From Victivallales bacterium (GTDB lineage Bacteria; Verrucomicrobiota; Lentisphaeria; Oligosphaerales; Oligosphaeraceae), in NCBI GenBank assembly GCA_017535315.1, contig JAFXUD010000003.1, forward strand, positions 87,114-151,113: a DNA stretch of 64,000 nucleotides. The letters run 5' to 3'. Positions 41,805-50,961 of this stretch are shown one piece after another. Under the pieces are notes generated by a model. It worked only from the letters and a program-made list of their open reading frames with translations, was not told where the DNA came from and ran no database searches. Both the position numbers and the translations under genes were made by a program. The number at the start of each line of letters is the position of its first letter. Within the stretch, counting starts at the first letter, position 1.

Positions 41805-43010
41805 CTACCAGGAGATTTTGATGATTGGGACGGTGTCGAGGAGTTTTTCGGGGGCGATGCCTGTGATGTGCAGGTCCTGTTTGTTCTGGAGGGCGTGGGA
41901 GGGCATGAGTTCCACGTTTGCCTGGAGGATTTGGCCGTTGTTCAGGAGCGTGACGGATTTGGGAGGCGTGTCAAGGGGTAGCTCAAAGCCCGTGGCGAGA
42001 AGTCCGCTGGGGAAGTGGACGTAGAGTGTGCCGTCCGCTGCCCGTGTGAAGGTGGCGTTCCAGACAGGCTGTTCGAAGGCAAATGGTTCCGCCGTATAGG
42101 CTTCACGGACGGTCTTGTACCACTTGCCGATGGAGCGCAGGATGGCGGCGGCCTCGGCTGGGATGGCACCGTCTGGCTTGGGACCCACATTCAGCAGGTA
42201 GTTGCCGCCGCGCGAGAGGATGGCGTCCATCTTGCGCATGATGGCGACGGGAAGATAGTAGTCTTCGTTGCGGCGGTAGCCCCAGGAGCATCTGCCGACG
42301 GAATCGCAGGCTTCGGTGGGCTTGGTGAAGGAGCCGCCTTCAGGGATGTGCCGTTCGGGCGTGGAGTAGTCACCAGGCCCGTAGCCCCTGTCGTTGATGA
42401 GACATTCGGGCTGGAGGCGGCGGATGGTCTCGTTCAGCTGCGGGAAGTTCATCTCCTGGGGGATGTCCCAGAAGAATTCGGAGATGGTGCCGTAGTTGGT
42501 GCAGAGTTCCGTGACCTGCTGCTGAACGAAATCAATGTACTTGAGCAAATCAGGCTGGTCGCCTGGATTGGGTTGAGGGAGGGAATGGTGGCGACCGAAG
42601 TTGAGGGAGTTTGGCTGGTGCCAGTCGGGGCAGGAATAGTAGAAGCCGATGCGAAAACCGCGTCGGTGGCAGGCATCCGACAACATCTTGAGCACATCCT
42701 GCCGATAAGGGGTGTTCATGATGTTGTAGTCGGTTGCCTTCGTGTCCCACATGCAGAAACCATCGTGATGCTTGGCGGTGATGCAGAGATAGGTGATCCC
42801 CGCCTCCTCGCAAAGGTCAAGCCATTCATCGGGGTTGAAGAGGGTGGGATTGAAGCGGTCCTTGAGCTTGACGTATTCCGCCTTGGGAATACTCTGCCGC
42901 CACTGCAACTGTTCGTGCCACCCTTCCACGGCGTAGATGCCCCAGTGGACGAAGAGGCCGAAGCGCTCTTGGAAGAACCAGTCTCGTTTGTCGTTGAAGC
43001 GGTATTTCAT
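41805..43010 (-). CDS. Alpha-L-fucosidase (GH29), non-secreted
   Basis: A 401-residue GH29 enzyme. The barrel starts with WFFQERFGLFVHWGIYAVEG; ITAKHHDGFCMWDTKATDYN is the family signature; the nucleophile region is GTISEFFWDIPQ, where the usual nucleophile aspartate is in FFWD. A small C-terminal beta domain follows. There is no signal peptide. Fucosidases release fucose from mucin-type glycans; a cytoplasmic form would act on imported oligosaccharides. It lies 6-7 bases from both neighbours. Confidence 0.9.
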   Translation of the reverse strand: MKYRFNDKRDWFFQERFGLFVHWGIYAVEGWHEQLQWRQSIPKAEYVKLKDRFNPTLFNPDEWLDLCEEAGITYLCITAKHHDGFCMWDTKATDYNIMNTPYRQDVLKMLSDACHRRGFRIGFYYSCPDWHQPNSLNFGRHHSLPQPNPGDQPDLLKYIDFVQQQVTELCTNYGTISEFFWDIPQEMNFPQLNETIRRLQPECLINDRGYGPGDYSTPERHIPEGGSFTKPTEACDSVGRCSWGYRRNEDYYLPVAIMRKMDAILSRGGNYLLNVGPKPDGAIPAEAAAILRSIGKWYKTVREAYTAEPFAFEQPVWNATFTRAADGTLYVHFPSGLLATGFELPLDTPPKSVTLLNNGQILQANVELMPSHALQNKQDLHITGIAPEKLLDTVPIIKISW

Positions 43011-43016
43011 AGCTTT

Positions 43017-44567
43017 TTAGCGTCTCCAGAAGGATGGGATGAAGAGGGTGAGGATGGTATAGAGCTCCAGGCGTCCTGTAATCATTGTGAACGCGGTCAG
43101 GCACTTGGAGAAGTCCTTCATCCAGCTGAAGGTATAGGCTGGGCATGTGTGGCCGAAGCCAGGACCGACGTTGCTGATGGCGCTCAGGGAGGTGCCTAGG
43201 GCCGTCTTCAGATCGCACTGTTCGACGATGGTCAGGAGCACCGCCACGATGATGAAGATGCACATGTAGAGGGCGGTGAAGGCAAAGGTCTTGGCGATGA
43301 TGTCGGAATCCAGGCGCTCGCCGTTGAGGCGGATGTCTGGCAGGGAGCGTGGGAAGATGCAGTGCTTGATTTCATAGACAAGCTGCTTGGCAAGGACGAT
43401 GAGGCGCGAGCATTTCATGCCACCAGCCGTGCTGCCGCCGCAGCCGCAGGGGAGCATCATCACGCCGAGGATTATCAGTGCGGTGGGCAGGCCCCAGGTC
43501 TCGTAGTCGGATGTGGTGAAGCCTGTCGTGGAGCCCACCGTTGCAACATGGAATGCGGCCTTACGCAGACAGAGTTCGAATTTTCTCAGATAAGAGAGGT
43601 TTTCCATGCCAGGCAGGGGGTAGGGTGGGTCTTTGATGAGCAACAGACTGGTGATGATGGCGGTCGCGGCCAGAACCATGGCGCAGAAGAAGCGGAACTC
43701 CTCGTCACGGAAGCAACTGAAGCGTCTCGTGATGATGAATCGCAGATAGAGGGAGAAGTTGCAGGCGGAGACCAGCATGAAGAAGGTGGCGCTCCATTGG
43801 ACAGCGGGGCCAAAGTCGCCTAGGCTGCCTGCCCTCGTGGAGAAGCCTCCCGTGGAGATGGTCGTAAATGCGTGGTTGATGGCGTCGAAGGGGGACATGC
43901 CGCAGATCCAGTAAACTAATCCAGCCATGGTTGTTATGGCAATATAGAGCATCAGGATGTAGAAGACGGAGCTGTTGAGACGGGGGGTCAACTGGTCGCC
44001 TGAGGTTTTGATGCCAGGCACCTCTGCGTTATAGAGCTGCTTGCCCTGCGACAGGTGGAGCAGCGGGAGGACGAGGAGCACGAAATAGACGATGCCGACA
44101 CCACCCAGCCAGTTCAGCGTGCTTCGCCAGAAGAGAATACACTTTGGGAGGGATTCGAGGCCGCCTTCGAGTATCTTGCCACCCATGAGTTTTTGCGTGT
44201 CGTCGATGATGCTGGCACCCGTGGTGGTGAGGCCCGAGGCCGTTTCAAAGATGGCATCGACGACGGTGAATTGCGAGACGGTGATGAAGGGGAGGGAACC
44301 CAGAACCGATGCGGAGAGCCAGGCGAGGGCGACCGTCGCATAGCCCATTCGTCGGTCGTCGTTCATGGCCGTTGAATCCTGTTTGCGCCTGAAGAAAAGG
44401 AAGACAGTGATGCCGATGGCCAGGGGGACGAGGGCGGTCAGCCCCATCGTCCAGGCCTGTGCAGGGGTGTCGAAATACCAGCCGACAGTGGCTGCAACCA
44501 GGAGCATGCACAGCCCGAGCAGCATCCAAAGCAGGGAGAGAACGTAGGTGATGGCGCTGAAGTTCAT
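43017..44567 (-). CDS. trkH: Trk/Ktr potassium uptake protein, membrane subunit
   Basis: A 516-residue membrane protein with four pore-loop repeats typical of TrkH/KtrB: TTTGASII, STGGFSTRAG, TVGSTTGFTTSDY and LSAISNVGPGFG, each with the selectivity glycine. About ten transmembrane helices are visible. It forms the potassium channel regulated by TrkA, whose gene lies two genes upstream (ychF in between). Confidence 0.93.
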   Translation of the reverse strand: MNFSAITYVLSLLWMLLGLCMLLVAATVGWYFDTPAQAWTMGLTALVPLAIGITVFLFFRRKQDSTAMNDDRRMGYATVALAWLSASVLGSLPFITVSQFTVVDAIFETASGLTTTGASIIDDTQKLMGGKILEGGLESLPKCILFWRSTLNWLGGVGIVYFVLLVLPLLHLSQGKQLYNAEVPGIKTSGDQLTPRLNSSVFYILMLYIAITTMAGLVYWICGMSPFDAINHAFTTISTGGFSTRAGSLGDFGPAVQWSATFFMLVSACNFSLYLRFIITRRFSCFRDEEFRFFCAMVLAATAIITSLLLIKDPPYPLPGMENLSYLRKFELCLRKAAFHVATVGSTTGFTTSDYETWGLPTALIILGVMMLPCGCGGSTAGGMKCSRLIVLAKQLVYEIKHCIFPRSLPDIRLNGERLDSDIIAKTFAFTALYMCIFIIVAVLLTIVEQCDLKTALGTSLSAISNVGPGFGHTCPAYTFSWMKDFSKCLTAFTMITGRLELYTILTLFIPSFWRR

Positions 44568-44592
44568 ATGTTGTGAATGTTTTTTGAAAAGA

Positions 44593-44622
44593 GGTAATTT
44601 CGATGAAAGTTTTAAAATTACC
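44593..44622. repeat. Palindromic motif GGTAATTTC...AAATTACC
   Basis: A 30-bp near-palindrome whose arms GGTAATTT and AAATTACC pair over about 8 bp, with a GATGAAAGTTTT-type middle. It recurs after the FHA gene (60078-60107), in part at 62259-62283, 53863-53875 and 30953-30971, and at the ends of the element at 10671. Here it lies between trkH and ychF. Confidence 0.65.
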
Positions 44623-44629
44623 CCGAAAA

Positions 44630-45733
44630 TCAGACGTTGAAGCGAACGAAGACGCAGTCGCCGTCCTGTACGATGTACTCCTTGCCTTCGATGCGAAGTT
44701 TTCCCGCCTCCTTGGCGGCGTTCCAGCTGCCATGACCCACCAGTTCATCGTAGGATTCCACCTCCATGCGGATGAATCCACGCTGCATGTCAGTGTGGAT
44801 TTTGCCTGCGGCCTGGGGAGCGGTGGAGCCGCGTGTGACGGTCCAGGCGCGGGTTTCATCGGGACCTGTGGTGAAGAAGGTGATGTAGTCGAGCATCTTG
44901 TAGCCCGTGTGGATGACGCGCTGAAGACCTGTCTCCTTAACGCCGAGGTCCTCCAGGAAGGCCTCTGCGTCTTCTGGACTGAGTTCCTGCAGTTCCTCCT
45001 CCAATTTGGCGCAGACGGGGATGACCTCCATGTTGTGGCGTGCTGCGGTGGCGATGAGCTTTTGGGAGAGGTCATCCTTTCCGAAGGACTTGAAATGCTC
45101 TTCGTCGGTGTTGGCACAGACGAAGGCGGGCGTCAGGGTGAGAAGCTGCATTTCGCGGACAATCTTGCAGGCGACCTCGTCGCTCTTGTCGTATGTCGGC
45201 ATTTCGCCTTTTTCAAGGCTGGCGACGAACTGTTCTGAGAGGGCGACGTCCATCTTGAGTTCGGCATCACCGCCGACGCGCGTGAGGCGCTTGTTCTTCT
45301 CAAGTCGTTTCTGCAGGATTTCCAGGTCGGCGAGCATCAGTTCCGTAAGGATGAGTTCCAGGTCGCGCGACGGGTCCACGCCCTCCTTGACATGGATGAT
45401 GTCGGGGTCATCGAAGAGGCGCACGACGTGTGCGACGGCATCGACGCTGCGGATGTGACCGAGGAACTGGTTGCCAAGACCCTCGCCCTTGCTGGCACCC
45501 TCCACAAGTCCAGCGATGTCAATGAACTTCATCGTGGCAGGAACGACCTTGGCGGAGTGCTCGATATCGACGAGCTTCTGGATGCGCGGGTCAGGCACGG
45601 GGACGATGCCCGTGTTGGGCTCAATTGTGCAGAAGGGGAAGTTGGCGGCTTGCGCCCCACCCTTGCAAAGTGCGTTGAACAAAGTTGATTTGCCGACATT
45701 CGGCAATCCTACAAAACCACAGGCAAAACCCAT
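44630..45733 (-). CDS. ychF: Redox-regulated ATPase YchF (Obg-family)
   Basis: A 367-residue P-loop protein: G1 GFVGLPNVGKSTLFNAL, G3 DIAGLVEGASKGEGLGNQF, and the altered G4-like motif (NTDE) that gives YchF its ATP preference. The central coiled-coil (from ELMLADLEILQKRLEKNKR) and the C-terminal TGS domain (YITFFTTGPDETRAWTV... to DCVFVRFNV) are complete. It is placed between trkH and trkA. Confidence 0.95.
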   Translation of the reverse strand: MGFACGFVGLPNVGKSTLFNALCKGGAQAANFPFCTIEPNTGIVPVPDPRIQKLVDIEHSAKVVPATMKFIDIAGLVEGASKGEGLGNQFLGHIRSVDAVAHVVRLFDDPDIIHVKEGVDPSRDLELILTELMLADLEILQKRLEKNKRLTRVGGDAELKMDVALSEQFVASLEKGEMPTYDKSDEVACKIVREMQLLTLTPAFVCANTDEEHFKSFGKDDLSQKLIATAARHNMEVIPVCAKLEEELQELSPEDAEAFLEDLGVKETGLQRVIHTGYKMLDYITFFTTGPDETRAWTVTRGSTAPQAAGKIHTDMQRGFIRMEVESYDELVGHGSWNAAKEAGKLRIEGKEYIVQDGDCVFVRFNV

Positions 45734-45774
45734 TGTCTATCTCTCTTTGTTGGTTGAATGGTGATATGGAATGT

Positions 45775-47130
45775 TTACGGGAAGAATGGCTTGAGGTCTT
45801 TTTCGGCCTCAGGTGTGACGATGGCGGCGATGATGTCGCCTTCCTGGAACTTGGTCGTGCCCGAGGGGGCAATGACCTCTTTGCCCCTGAAAACCATGGC
45901 GAGAACAGCGTTCTTGGGGAGACCGCAGTCCTTCAGCAGACGGTTGACCAGGGGAGATTTGGGGCCGATTGTAAACTCGGTATAGTTGGCGTTGACGGAG
46001 CGCAGGCGGGTGTCGATGTTGAAGTTGCCCAGTTGGAGCAGCCTGAACACAGTGTTGACGGAGATGATAGTGGAGTTGAAGCCACAGTCGATGACGCTCA
46101 TCGTCGGCACGATGCTGATGTATTCAGGTTTGTGCGTGACGGCGACCACTTTCTTGCATCCAAGGCGCTTGGCGAGGATGCAGCTAAGAATGGTGTTTTC
46201 ATCGTTCTGCTCGGTGTTGACATAGACATCGCACTCCTTGACTCCTGCCTCCAGCAGGGTGGCCTTGTCCGTTGTGCTTCCGATAAGGACGCGGGTGCCT
46301 TCAGGTAGCTGGTCGAGCATCTTCTCGCCGCCTTCCTTGGTAGGGGCGATGATGCGGACTTCCATGCCTTCGTTGATTAGTGCATGGGCGAGCACGTCGG
46401 CCATGCGGTTGGAGCCTCCGATGATGATCAGCTTGCGCCTGATGTCTTTTTCGCCAGAAGCATACTGCAGAAAGCGTTCCACGTAGTCCTGTCGTCCCGC
46501 GATATAGACCATGTCGCCTTCGCGGAGGGTCGTGTCGCCGTGCGGGAAGACGATTTTGCGGTAATGCACCAGGGCGGCGAAGCGGATGTGGGAGAGCAGT
46601 TCCTTGTCGGGGATGTCCTGTGGCTTGAGCCCCTTGAGCGGTGAATCCTCGTCGATGACGATCGTGACCATCGTGGCATCGGGATTGGAGAACTCCACAT
46701 GTTCGATGACAAGCTGGTGGCGGAGGACGTAGAGCATGTGGCGCAGGGTTTCGGCAGGCGATGAAAAGGACTTGTCAATGCCGTATAGTTCAGGGGTGAT
46801 GCCGTCCTCCTCGGAGAAGGCGTCGTTGGAGTAGGTGCGGCAGATGCACTCCTTGACATGGAACTTCTTTGCCATCTGGCAGGCGAGCATGTTGGAGGCC
46901 TGGTCGCCGCTGACGGCGAGGAGGATGTCGGTGTGCTGGATGCCTGCCTGTTTCATGATGGCGACATTGGTAGCGTCCCCTTGAGTGGTCATGACATCGA
47001 GGTTGTCCTGAATTTGCTTCAGTTCCTCTTCGGAGGAATCGACAATGGTGAGGTCGTTGGCCTCCATGGAGCGAAGCCTTTCCGCGAGCATCTGGCCCAG
47101 TTCGCCAGCTCCGATGATTAGTATCTTCAT
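45775..47130 (-). CDS. trkA: Trk potassium transport regulatory subunit TrkA
   Basis: A 451-residue cytosolic protein made of two RCK modules. RCK_N 1 begins KILIIGAGELGQMLAERL and ends with RTYSND; RCK_N 2 begins LIIIGGSNRMADVLAHALI. Each is followed by an RCK_C domain (EEGDIIAAIVTPEAE at the end). It binds NAD(H) and nucleotides and gates TrkH. The second nucleotide loop reads GGSNRM rather than GxGxxG, so that site is probably weaker. Sixteen bases separate it from the upstream fusion gene. Confidence 0.93.
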   Translation of the reverse strand: MKILIIGAGELGQMLAERLRSMEANDLTIVDSSEEELKQIQDNLDVMTTQGDATNVAIMKQAGIQHTDILLAVSGDQASNMLACQMAKKFHVKECICRTYSNDAFSEEDGITPELYGIDKSFSSPAETLRHMLYVLRHQLVIEHVEFSNPDATMVTIVIDEDSPLKGLKPQDIPDKELLSHIRFAALVHYRKIVFPHGDTTLREGDMVYIAGRQDYVERFLQYASGEKDIRRKLIIIGGSNRMADVLAHALINEGMEVRIIAPTKEGGEKMLDQLPEGTRVLIGSTTDKATLLEAGVKECDVYVNTEQNDENTILSCILAKRLGCKKVVAVTHKPEYISIVPTMSVIDCGFNSTIISVNTVFRLLQLGNFNIDTRLRSVNANYTEFTIGPKSPLVNRLLKDCGLPKNAVLAMVFRGKEVIAPSGTTKFQEGDIIAAIVTPEAEKDLKPFFP

Positions 47131-47146
47131 GATGCAAGCCTCGTCT

Positions 47147-50100
47147 CTAGAAAGCGATTTTAGCGTAGGAGTGTTTGGGGAGGGTGCCTTTGCGTCCGCG
47201 GAATTCCCAAGGCTGCTCCTCGTTGGTGTAGTTGGCGAGGAAGAGGGCGTATTCGCCGTCGGGGTTCTGCCAGTAGCTGTGCAGGATGCAGGGCTGCTTC
47301 TTGGTGATAATGATGGATTCCGCTTCGGTGGTGAAAATCATGCGGTTGAAGAAGGAGACCTCCTTCGTGGCGCAGGTGAAGCCATTTGGGGACATCATTC
47401 TGCCGTGGAAGAGGAAGTCCCTGTTGGCGCTGTAGAAGCGGGCCGTATCCAGGATGAACTGGAGTTGGTCAGCGAACTCGGGGTTGTCGAAGTGCTCGTT
47501 GCGGAGGCTGCAGACCATCGGCTGGGATCCCCAGATGACTGGGCGTGCCATCTCGATGAAGAACTGGTCGGGGTAGAGTTTGTGCCAGGGCTTCTCGTTT
47601 TTCCAGCGGTCTTCGTCGGGCCAGAGCGGATCCCACGGCGGTATGCCGTCTGGTAGGGCGTAGTTGCCGAAGGTGGCAAAGCGTCCGTGGTAGATGGCGG
47701 TGAAGCCAGGCACGGGGTCTTGCGAGATGTGCATGCGCTCAGGAGATGCCTCGGTGCAGATGATGCCGCCTTTGAAGAGGTCCTGGTACTCCTCGCTGGC
47801 CGTCTCCGTCGTGAAAGCATAATTTGGGTTTTCGGCGATGAGGCGCGTGACCAGTTCGCGGAAGCCATCGACGCTGTAGGTGCCGCCGCCCTTTGCGTGC
47901 TTGTGGAGCGGGTTGTAGCAGAGGTCGTAAGAGGCGTTGCCGATCATGTCGAGGTATTGTCCTGTCAACCCTGAGTCGTGGAGGTGACCGACGACCTCGG
48001 AGAGTTTGTCATGGTGCTGTTCTGCCTCGCCGCACATCCAGGCAAGGCGGTGGTGGTTGTACTTGTTGAAGGCGTATTCATGATAGGAGCCATTGCGGCG
48101 GACGACGGCGCCCTGGGCACCGCCTTCGTTCCAGTTGTGTCCGTCGTGGTCCCAGCAGACGCCATTCACATAGACCTGCACGTACATGCCCTGGTCGGTC
48201 AGATTTTTGACGGCGGCCTTGAAGGTTTCCTCGCCTTCGCGGGGCGGCCAGAAGTTGGGATACTCGGTGTCGTATGGGTTGTTGTGCCACCAGTACCAAT
48301 CAAGCGCGACACGGACGGATGGGCCCAGTGCCTTCAGCAGCCGCTCGACAGGCACGAGGGCGTCTTTTACGAGGCCGCGGTTCCAGACCCAGATGCCGAT
48401 GTTTTCAAGCGGATTCGGCTCGGTCTGGTCCTGCCACCAGTGCTGCTGGAGGGCCCACGGGCGGTAGATTTGCGCTGCTTCGTACCAGCCGCCGTTATAG
48501 AACTTGACAGAGCAGGGGTATGGGATGCTGCCTTCAAGAGCAGGTTTTTCATCAAGCGGGAGATAGAAGCATCCCATCAGGTCGGCGGCCATTTCCGCTG
48601 GCTTCCAGACGATGAAGGCGTCCTTATAGAAGCCATTCGAATCGCGGAAGTCCATGTAGCAACTCTGCCCGTGCGTGTTGACGAGCGGCAGGAACTTTGT
48701 GGAACGTGTTGGAAAATAACTCTTCTGTTGTGGGAGCAGGTCGGATGCGGCGATTTTGAAATAACTGTTTTTCAGTGCATATGAGGTGATGTCGCAGTCG
48801 GCGGTAACGATGGGGAAATAGATTTTTTCAATGAAATCCTTTCCCTTATAGCCGCTGAATTGGAGGCGTCCTTCAATGTGGTTGTCATCGTCGAGGCGCG
48901 TCCAGGTTACCGTGACGGTGAAATCAATGCCAAGTGTGGGATGCCCTTTCCAAGTCTCCACGGCACCAGTGGATGTGGGGGTGAGGGTATAGTCCTGCAT
49001 CTCGGTTGGGCGGAGGGTGCGGAGGTCGCCCTTTCCCTGCCCAAGTTCCATCTCCCATCCGTGGCTGCGGGCCAGTAGGCTCTTGAGGTCGGTGACCTGG
49101 GTGTTCTTGCGGCGCAGCCAGGAGAGGGCCAGCTGGACGGGCGAGGGCTTCTCGCCCTTTGCCTCCTCCACGGCGTCCATCGCCTCGAAGAGGGTTTCGC
49201 AGGCGGTGCGGTAATCGACCTCCGCCAGTTCGACGAGGAGGCGCGTGCCCCTGTCCATGAGCTTCTTGTTTGTGCAATCGACCCAGCTCATCCAATTGCC
49301 TGAGATGCGCCCGAGAAGGGCCATCGTGCCCGTGGAGACGGTGTTCAGGACCAGCTTGATGGCCATGTGCGCCATGAGCTCCAGGGGGGAGCTTCCCGCC
49401 GATTTACCCGCCGCTGAAGCGACGGGCACAGAACAGATTCCTTCACCAGCCGCTTTAGCGGCTGGCACAGGACAGGTGGTGATGGCCAGGTGGCGTGTGA
49501 AGGCGAACTTGGGGGCGATGGCGTTGAAGGCCTCTGTGAGAGGGGCAGAGGGTGCGCCGATGGTGACAAGGACGGCTGCGTCCTTACCGCTGTCGCAGCG
49601 TTCGTCGATGTCCTCGCGTCCGATGCGGAAGGCCATCAGGTCGTTGGAGGAGAGGCGCGGCATGTTGCGGATGATTTTGTCGGCGGCGCCCATCTGCTCA
49701 TAGTCCTGACGTGTCCAGTTTAGGCAGCGATGGCTGCGGTTCTGGCCCTTGCGCCAGGCATCAGGTGTATCGAGGAGGGGATTTTTGACGAAGGTCCATG
49801 GGGCAGGGGAGCTCTTGTCGTCGCAACGCCTGAATGGGGGCAGCATGAAGGTCGGGGAGCGCTCGGTGGTATCCGTGAAGATGTCGAGCAGAAAATCGTC
49901 GGCGAAGTAGGTTACCTTGCCGTGGTTGGCGTAGATGTCGGCCTCGAAGCGCATATAGTCTGCGATGGCCTTGACACTGGCGGGGGATTCGAGTGAATCC
50001 AGTAGTTTTTCAAAGGCGGCGACATAGTCGATGGGGGCTTTGCCGAGGAGCTTCTGGAAGACGGTTTCCAGCGCGGCTCCCGCGACCATCTGCTCGGAGG

Positions 50101-50815
50101 TGGTGGCCTGCATCCGAGTGGAGCCAGCCAGGGCCATGGGGCCACAGTAGAGGTCAAGCACGCAGACACGCTTGTCCTCAATGGCCTGCCTGGAGCGTTC
50201 GAGATGTTCCGCCAGCAGTTTGGCGGGATTGTTGAAGAGCAGGAAGACGGCGCAGCCTCTGTCCAGCGCCTCCGCGACGGTGCCAAGGACGGAGGAGGTC
50301 TCGCCACCCTCCGTAATGGCGACCAGCGTGTCTTTGGAGGTCATTTTTGCCTCCTTCACCTGCCTGCGCCCGAAGGAGGCGTAGTCCTCAAAGAACTCGA
50401 CGGAGCGGACGAGGGCGTAGTCGCCGCCCGTCATGATGCTTTCGACGCTGTCGGCATATTGTGAAAGGGAGGGATTCTCGGTGATGGCCTTGCGCCACAT
50501 CGACTCCAGCAGGATGCTCAGGCGGCCCGTCGCGCCGCAGCCTGAGAAGATGACGCGTCCGCCGTTGGCGATGGTCTCGTATGTCTTCTCGACGAGGCGT
50601 GCGTACTCAGGGGAGGCCATGACCTTGCGTAGCATTTCAAGCACATCGCGGTCGATGCGCTGGAGGCAGGCAACACCCTTTTCAGCGGAGACCTTGAAGT
50701 CCGCTTCAAGGGTTCTGGATTTCGGGTTGGACTGTTCCGTGGGGAGGAAGCCTAGGTGGAACTGGGTTTCCTGCTCGATGAACTGGGCGGCACGCGCCTT
50801 GATTTTCTCGTTCAT
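47147..50815 (-). CDS. Fusion: SIS-domain MurQ/GKRP-like protein + DUF6259-type glycosidase-like TIM barrel
   Basis: A single 1222-codon frame. Residues 1-550 are a tandem SIS protein like the MurNAc-6-phosphate etherase/GKRP group: IFSGCGATGRLSILLE, AITEGGETSSVLGT, then LELMAHMAIKLVLNTVSTGT and GNWMSWVDCTNKKLMDRGT. Residues from about 600 match the DUF6259 family: a beta-sandwich, then a GH36-like barrel (IGIWVWNRGLVKDAL, VALDWYWWHNN, GQYLDMIGNASYD) and a C-terminal beta domain. Neither half has a signal peptide. Sugar isomerase or etherase plus glycosidase in one chain would fit cytosolic processing of a phosphorylated amino-sugar glycan. Two hairpin repeats are inserted in frame at residues 446-470. 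Confidence 0.8.
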   Translation of the reverse strand: MNEKIKARAAQFIEQETQFHLGFLPTEQSNPKSRTLEADFKVSAEKGVACLQRIDRDVLEMLRKVMASPEYARLVEKTYETIANGGRVIFSGCGATGRLSILLESMWRKAITENPSLSQYADSVESIMTGGDYALVRSVEFFEDYASFGRRQVKEAKMTSKDTLVAITEGGETSSVLGTVAEALDRGCAVFLLFNNPAKLLAEHLERSRQAIEDKRVCVLDLYCGPMALAGSTRMQATTSEQMVAGAALETVFQKLLGKAPIDYVAAFEKLLDSLESPASVKAIADYMRFEADIYANHGKVTYFADDFLLDIFTDTTERSPTFMLPPFRRCDDKSSPAPWTFVKNPLLDTPDAWRKGQNRSHRCLNWTRQDYEQMGAADKIIRNMPRLSSNDLMAFRIGREDIDERCDSGKDAAVLVTIGAPSAPLTEAFNAIAPKFAFTRHLAITTCPVPAAKAAGEGICSVPVASAAGKSAGSSPLELMAHMAIKLVLNTVSTGTMALLGRISGNWMSWVDCTNKKLMDRGTRLLVELAEVDYRTACETLFEAMDAVEEAKGEKPSPVQLALSWLRRKNTQVTDLKSLLARSHGWEMELGQGKGDLRTLRPTEMQDYTLTPTSTGAVETWKGHPTLGIDFTVTVTWTRLDDDNHIEGRLQFSGYKGKDFIEKIYFPIVTADCDITSYALKNSYFKIAASDLLPQQKSYFPTRSTKFLPLVNTHGQSCYMDFRDSNGFYKDAFIVWKPAEMAADLMGCFYLPLDEKPALEGSIPYPCSVKFYNGGWYEAAQIYRPWALQQHWWQDQTEPNPLENIGIWVWNRGLVKDALVPVERLLKALGPSVRVALDWYWWHNNPYDTEYPNFWPPREGEETFKAAVKNLTDQGMYVQVYVNGVCWDHDGHNWNEGGAQGAVVRRNGSYHEYAFNKYNHHRLAWMCGEAEQHHDKLSEVVGHLHDSGLTGQYLDMIGNASYDLCYNPLHKHAKGGGTYSVDGFRELVTRLIAENPNYAFTTETASEEYQDLFKGGIICTEASPERMHISQDPVPGFTAIYHGRFATFGNYALPDGIPPWDPLWPDEDRWKNEKPWHKLYPDQFFIEMARPVIWGSQPMVCSLRNEHFDNPEFADQLQFILDTARFYSANRDFLFHGRMMSPNGFTCATKEVSFFNRMIFTTEAESIIITKKQPCILHSYWQNPDGEYALFLANYTNEEQPWEFRGRKGTLPKHSYAKIAF
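49407..49477 (+). repeat. Two GCACAG-hairpin repeats inserted in frame in a coding sequence
   Basis: Copy 1: stem 49407-49415 / 49418-49426 (one mismatch) then CACAGAACAG. Copy 2: perfect 9-bp stem 49446-49454 / 49457-49465 then CACAGGACAGGT. The copies start exactly 39 bp apart (13 codons), so the host frame is kept. In the protein they encode CPVPAAKAAGEGI and CSVPVASAAGKSA, in a place where related SIS proteins have only a short loop before SPLELM. Confidence 0.8.
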
Positions 50816-50830
50816 GGTTTTGGTCCTGTT

Positions 50831-50961
50831 AAATTAGCAATTAGCATTTAGCAATTAGCAATTGCAATTTAAATTGCAATTACCTCAGCAATTGGCAATT
50901 GAAACTTTGCGATATCTATTCCCTAGCTCGATTGTAAATTGCTAATTGCTAATTGCTAATT
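50831..50961. repeat. Heptamer repeat array with inverted halves
   Basis: TTAGCAA-type units on the left, GCTAATT-type units on the right, with an inner palindrome GCAATTTAAATTGC. It runs into the last codons of ylqF (the final Asn-Asn and stop are repeat-encoded). It separates ylqF from the SIS-DUF6259 fusion gene. Confidence 0.75.
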
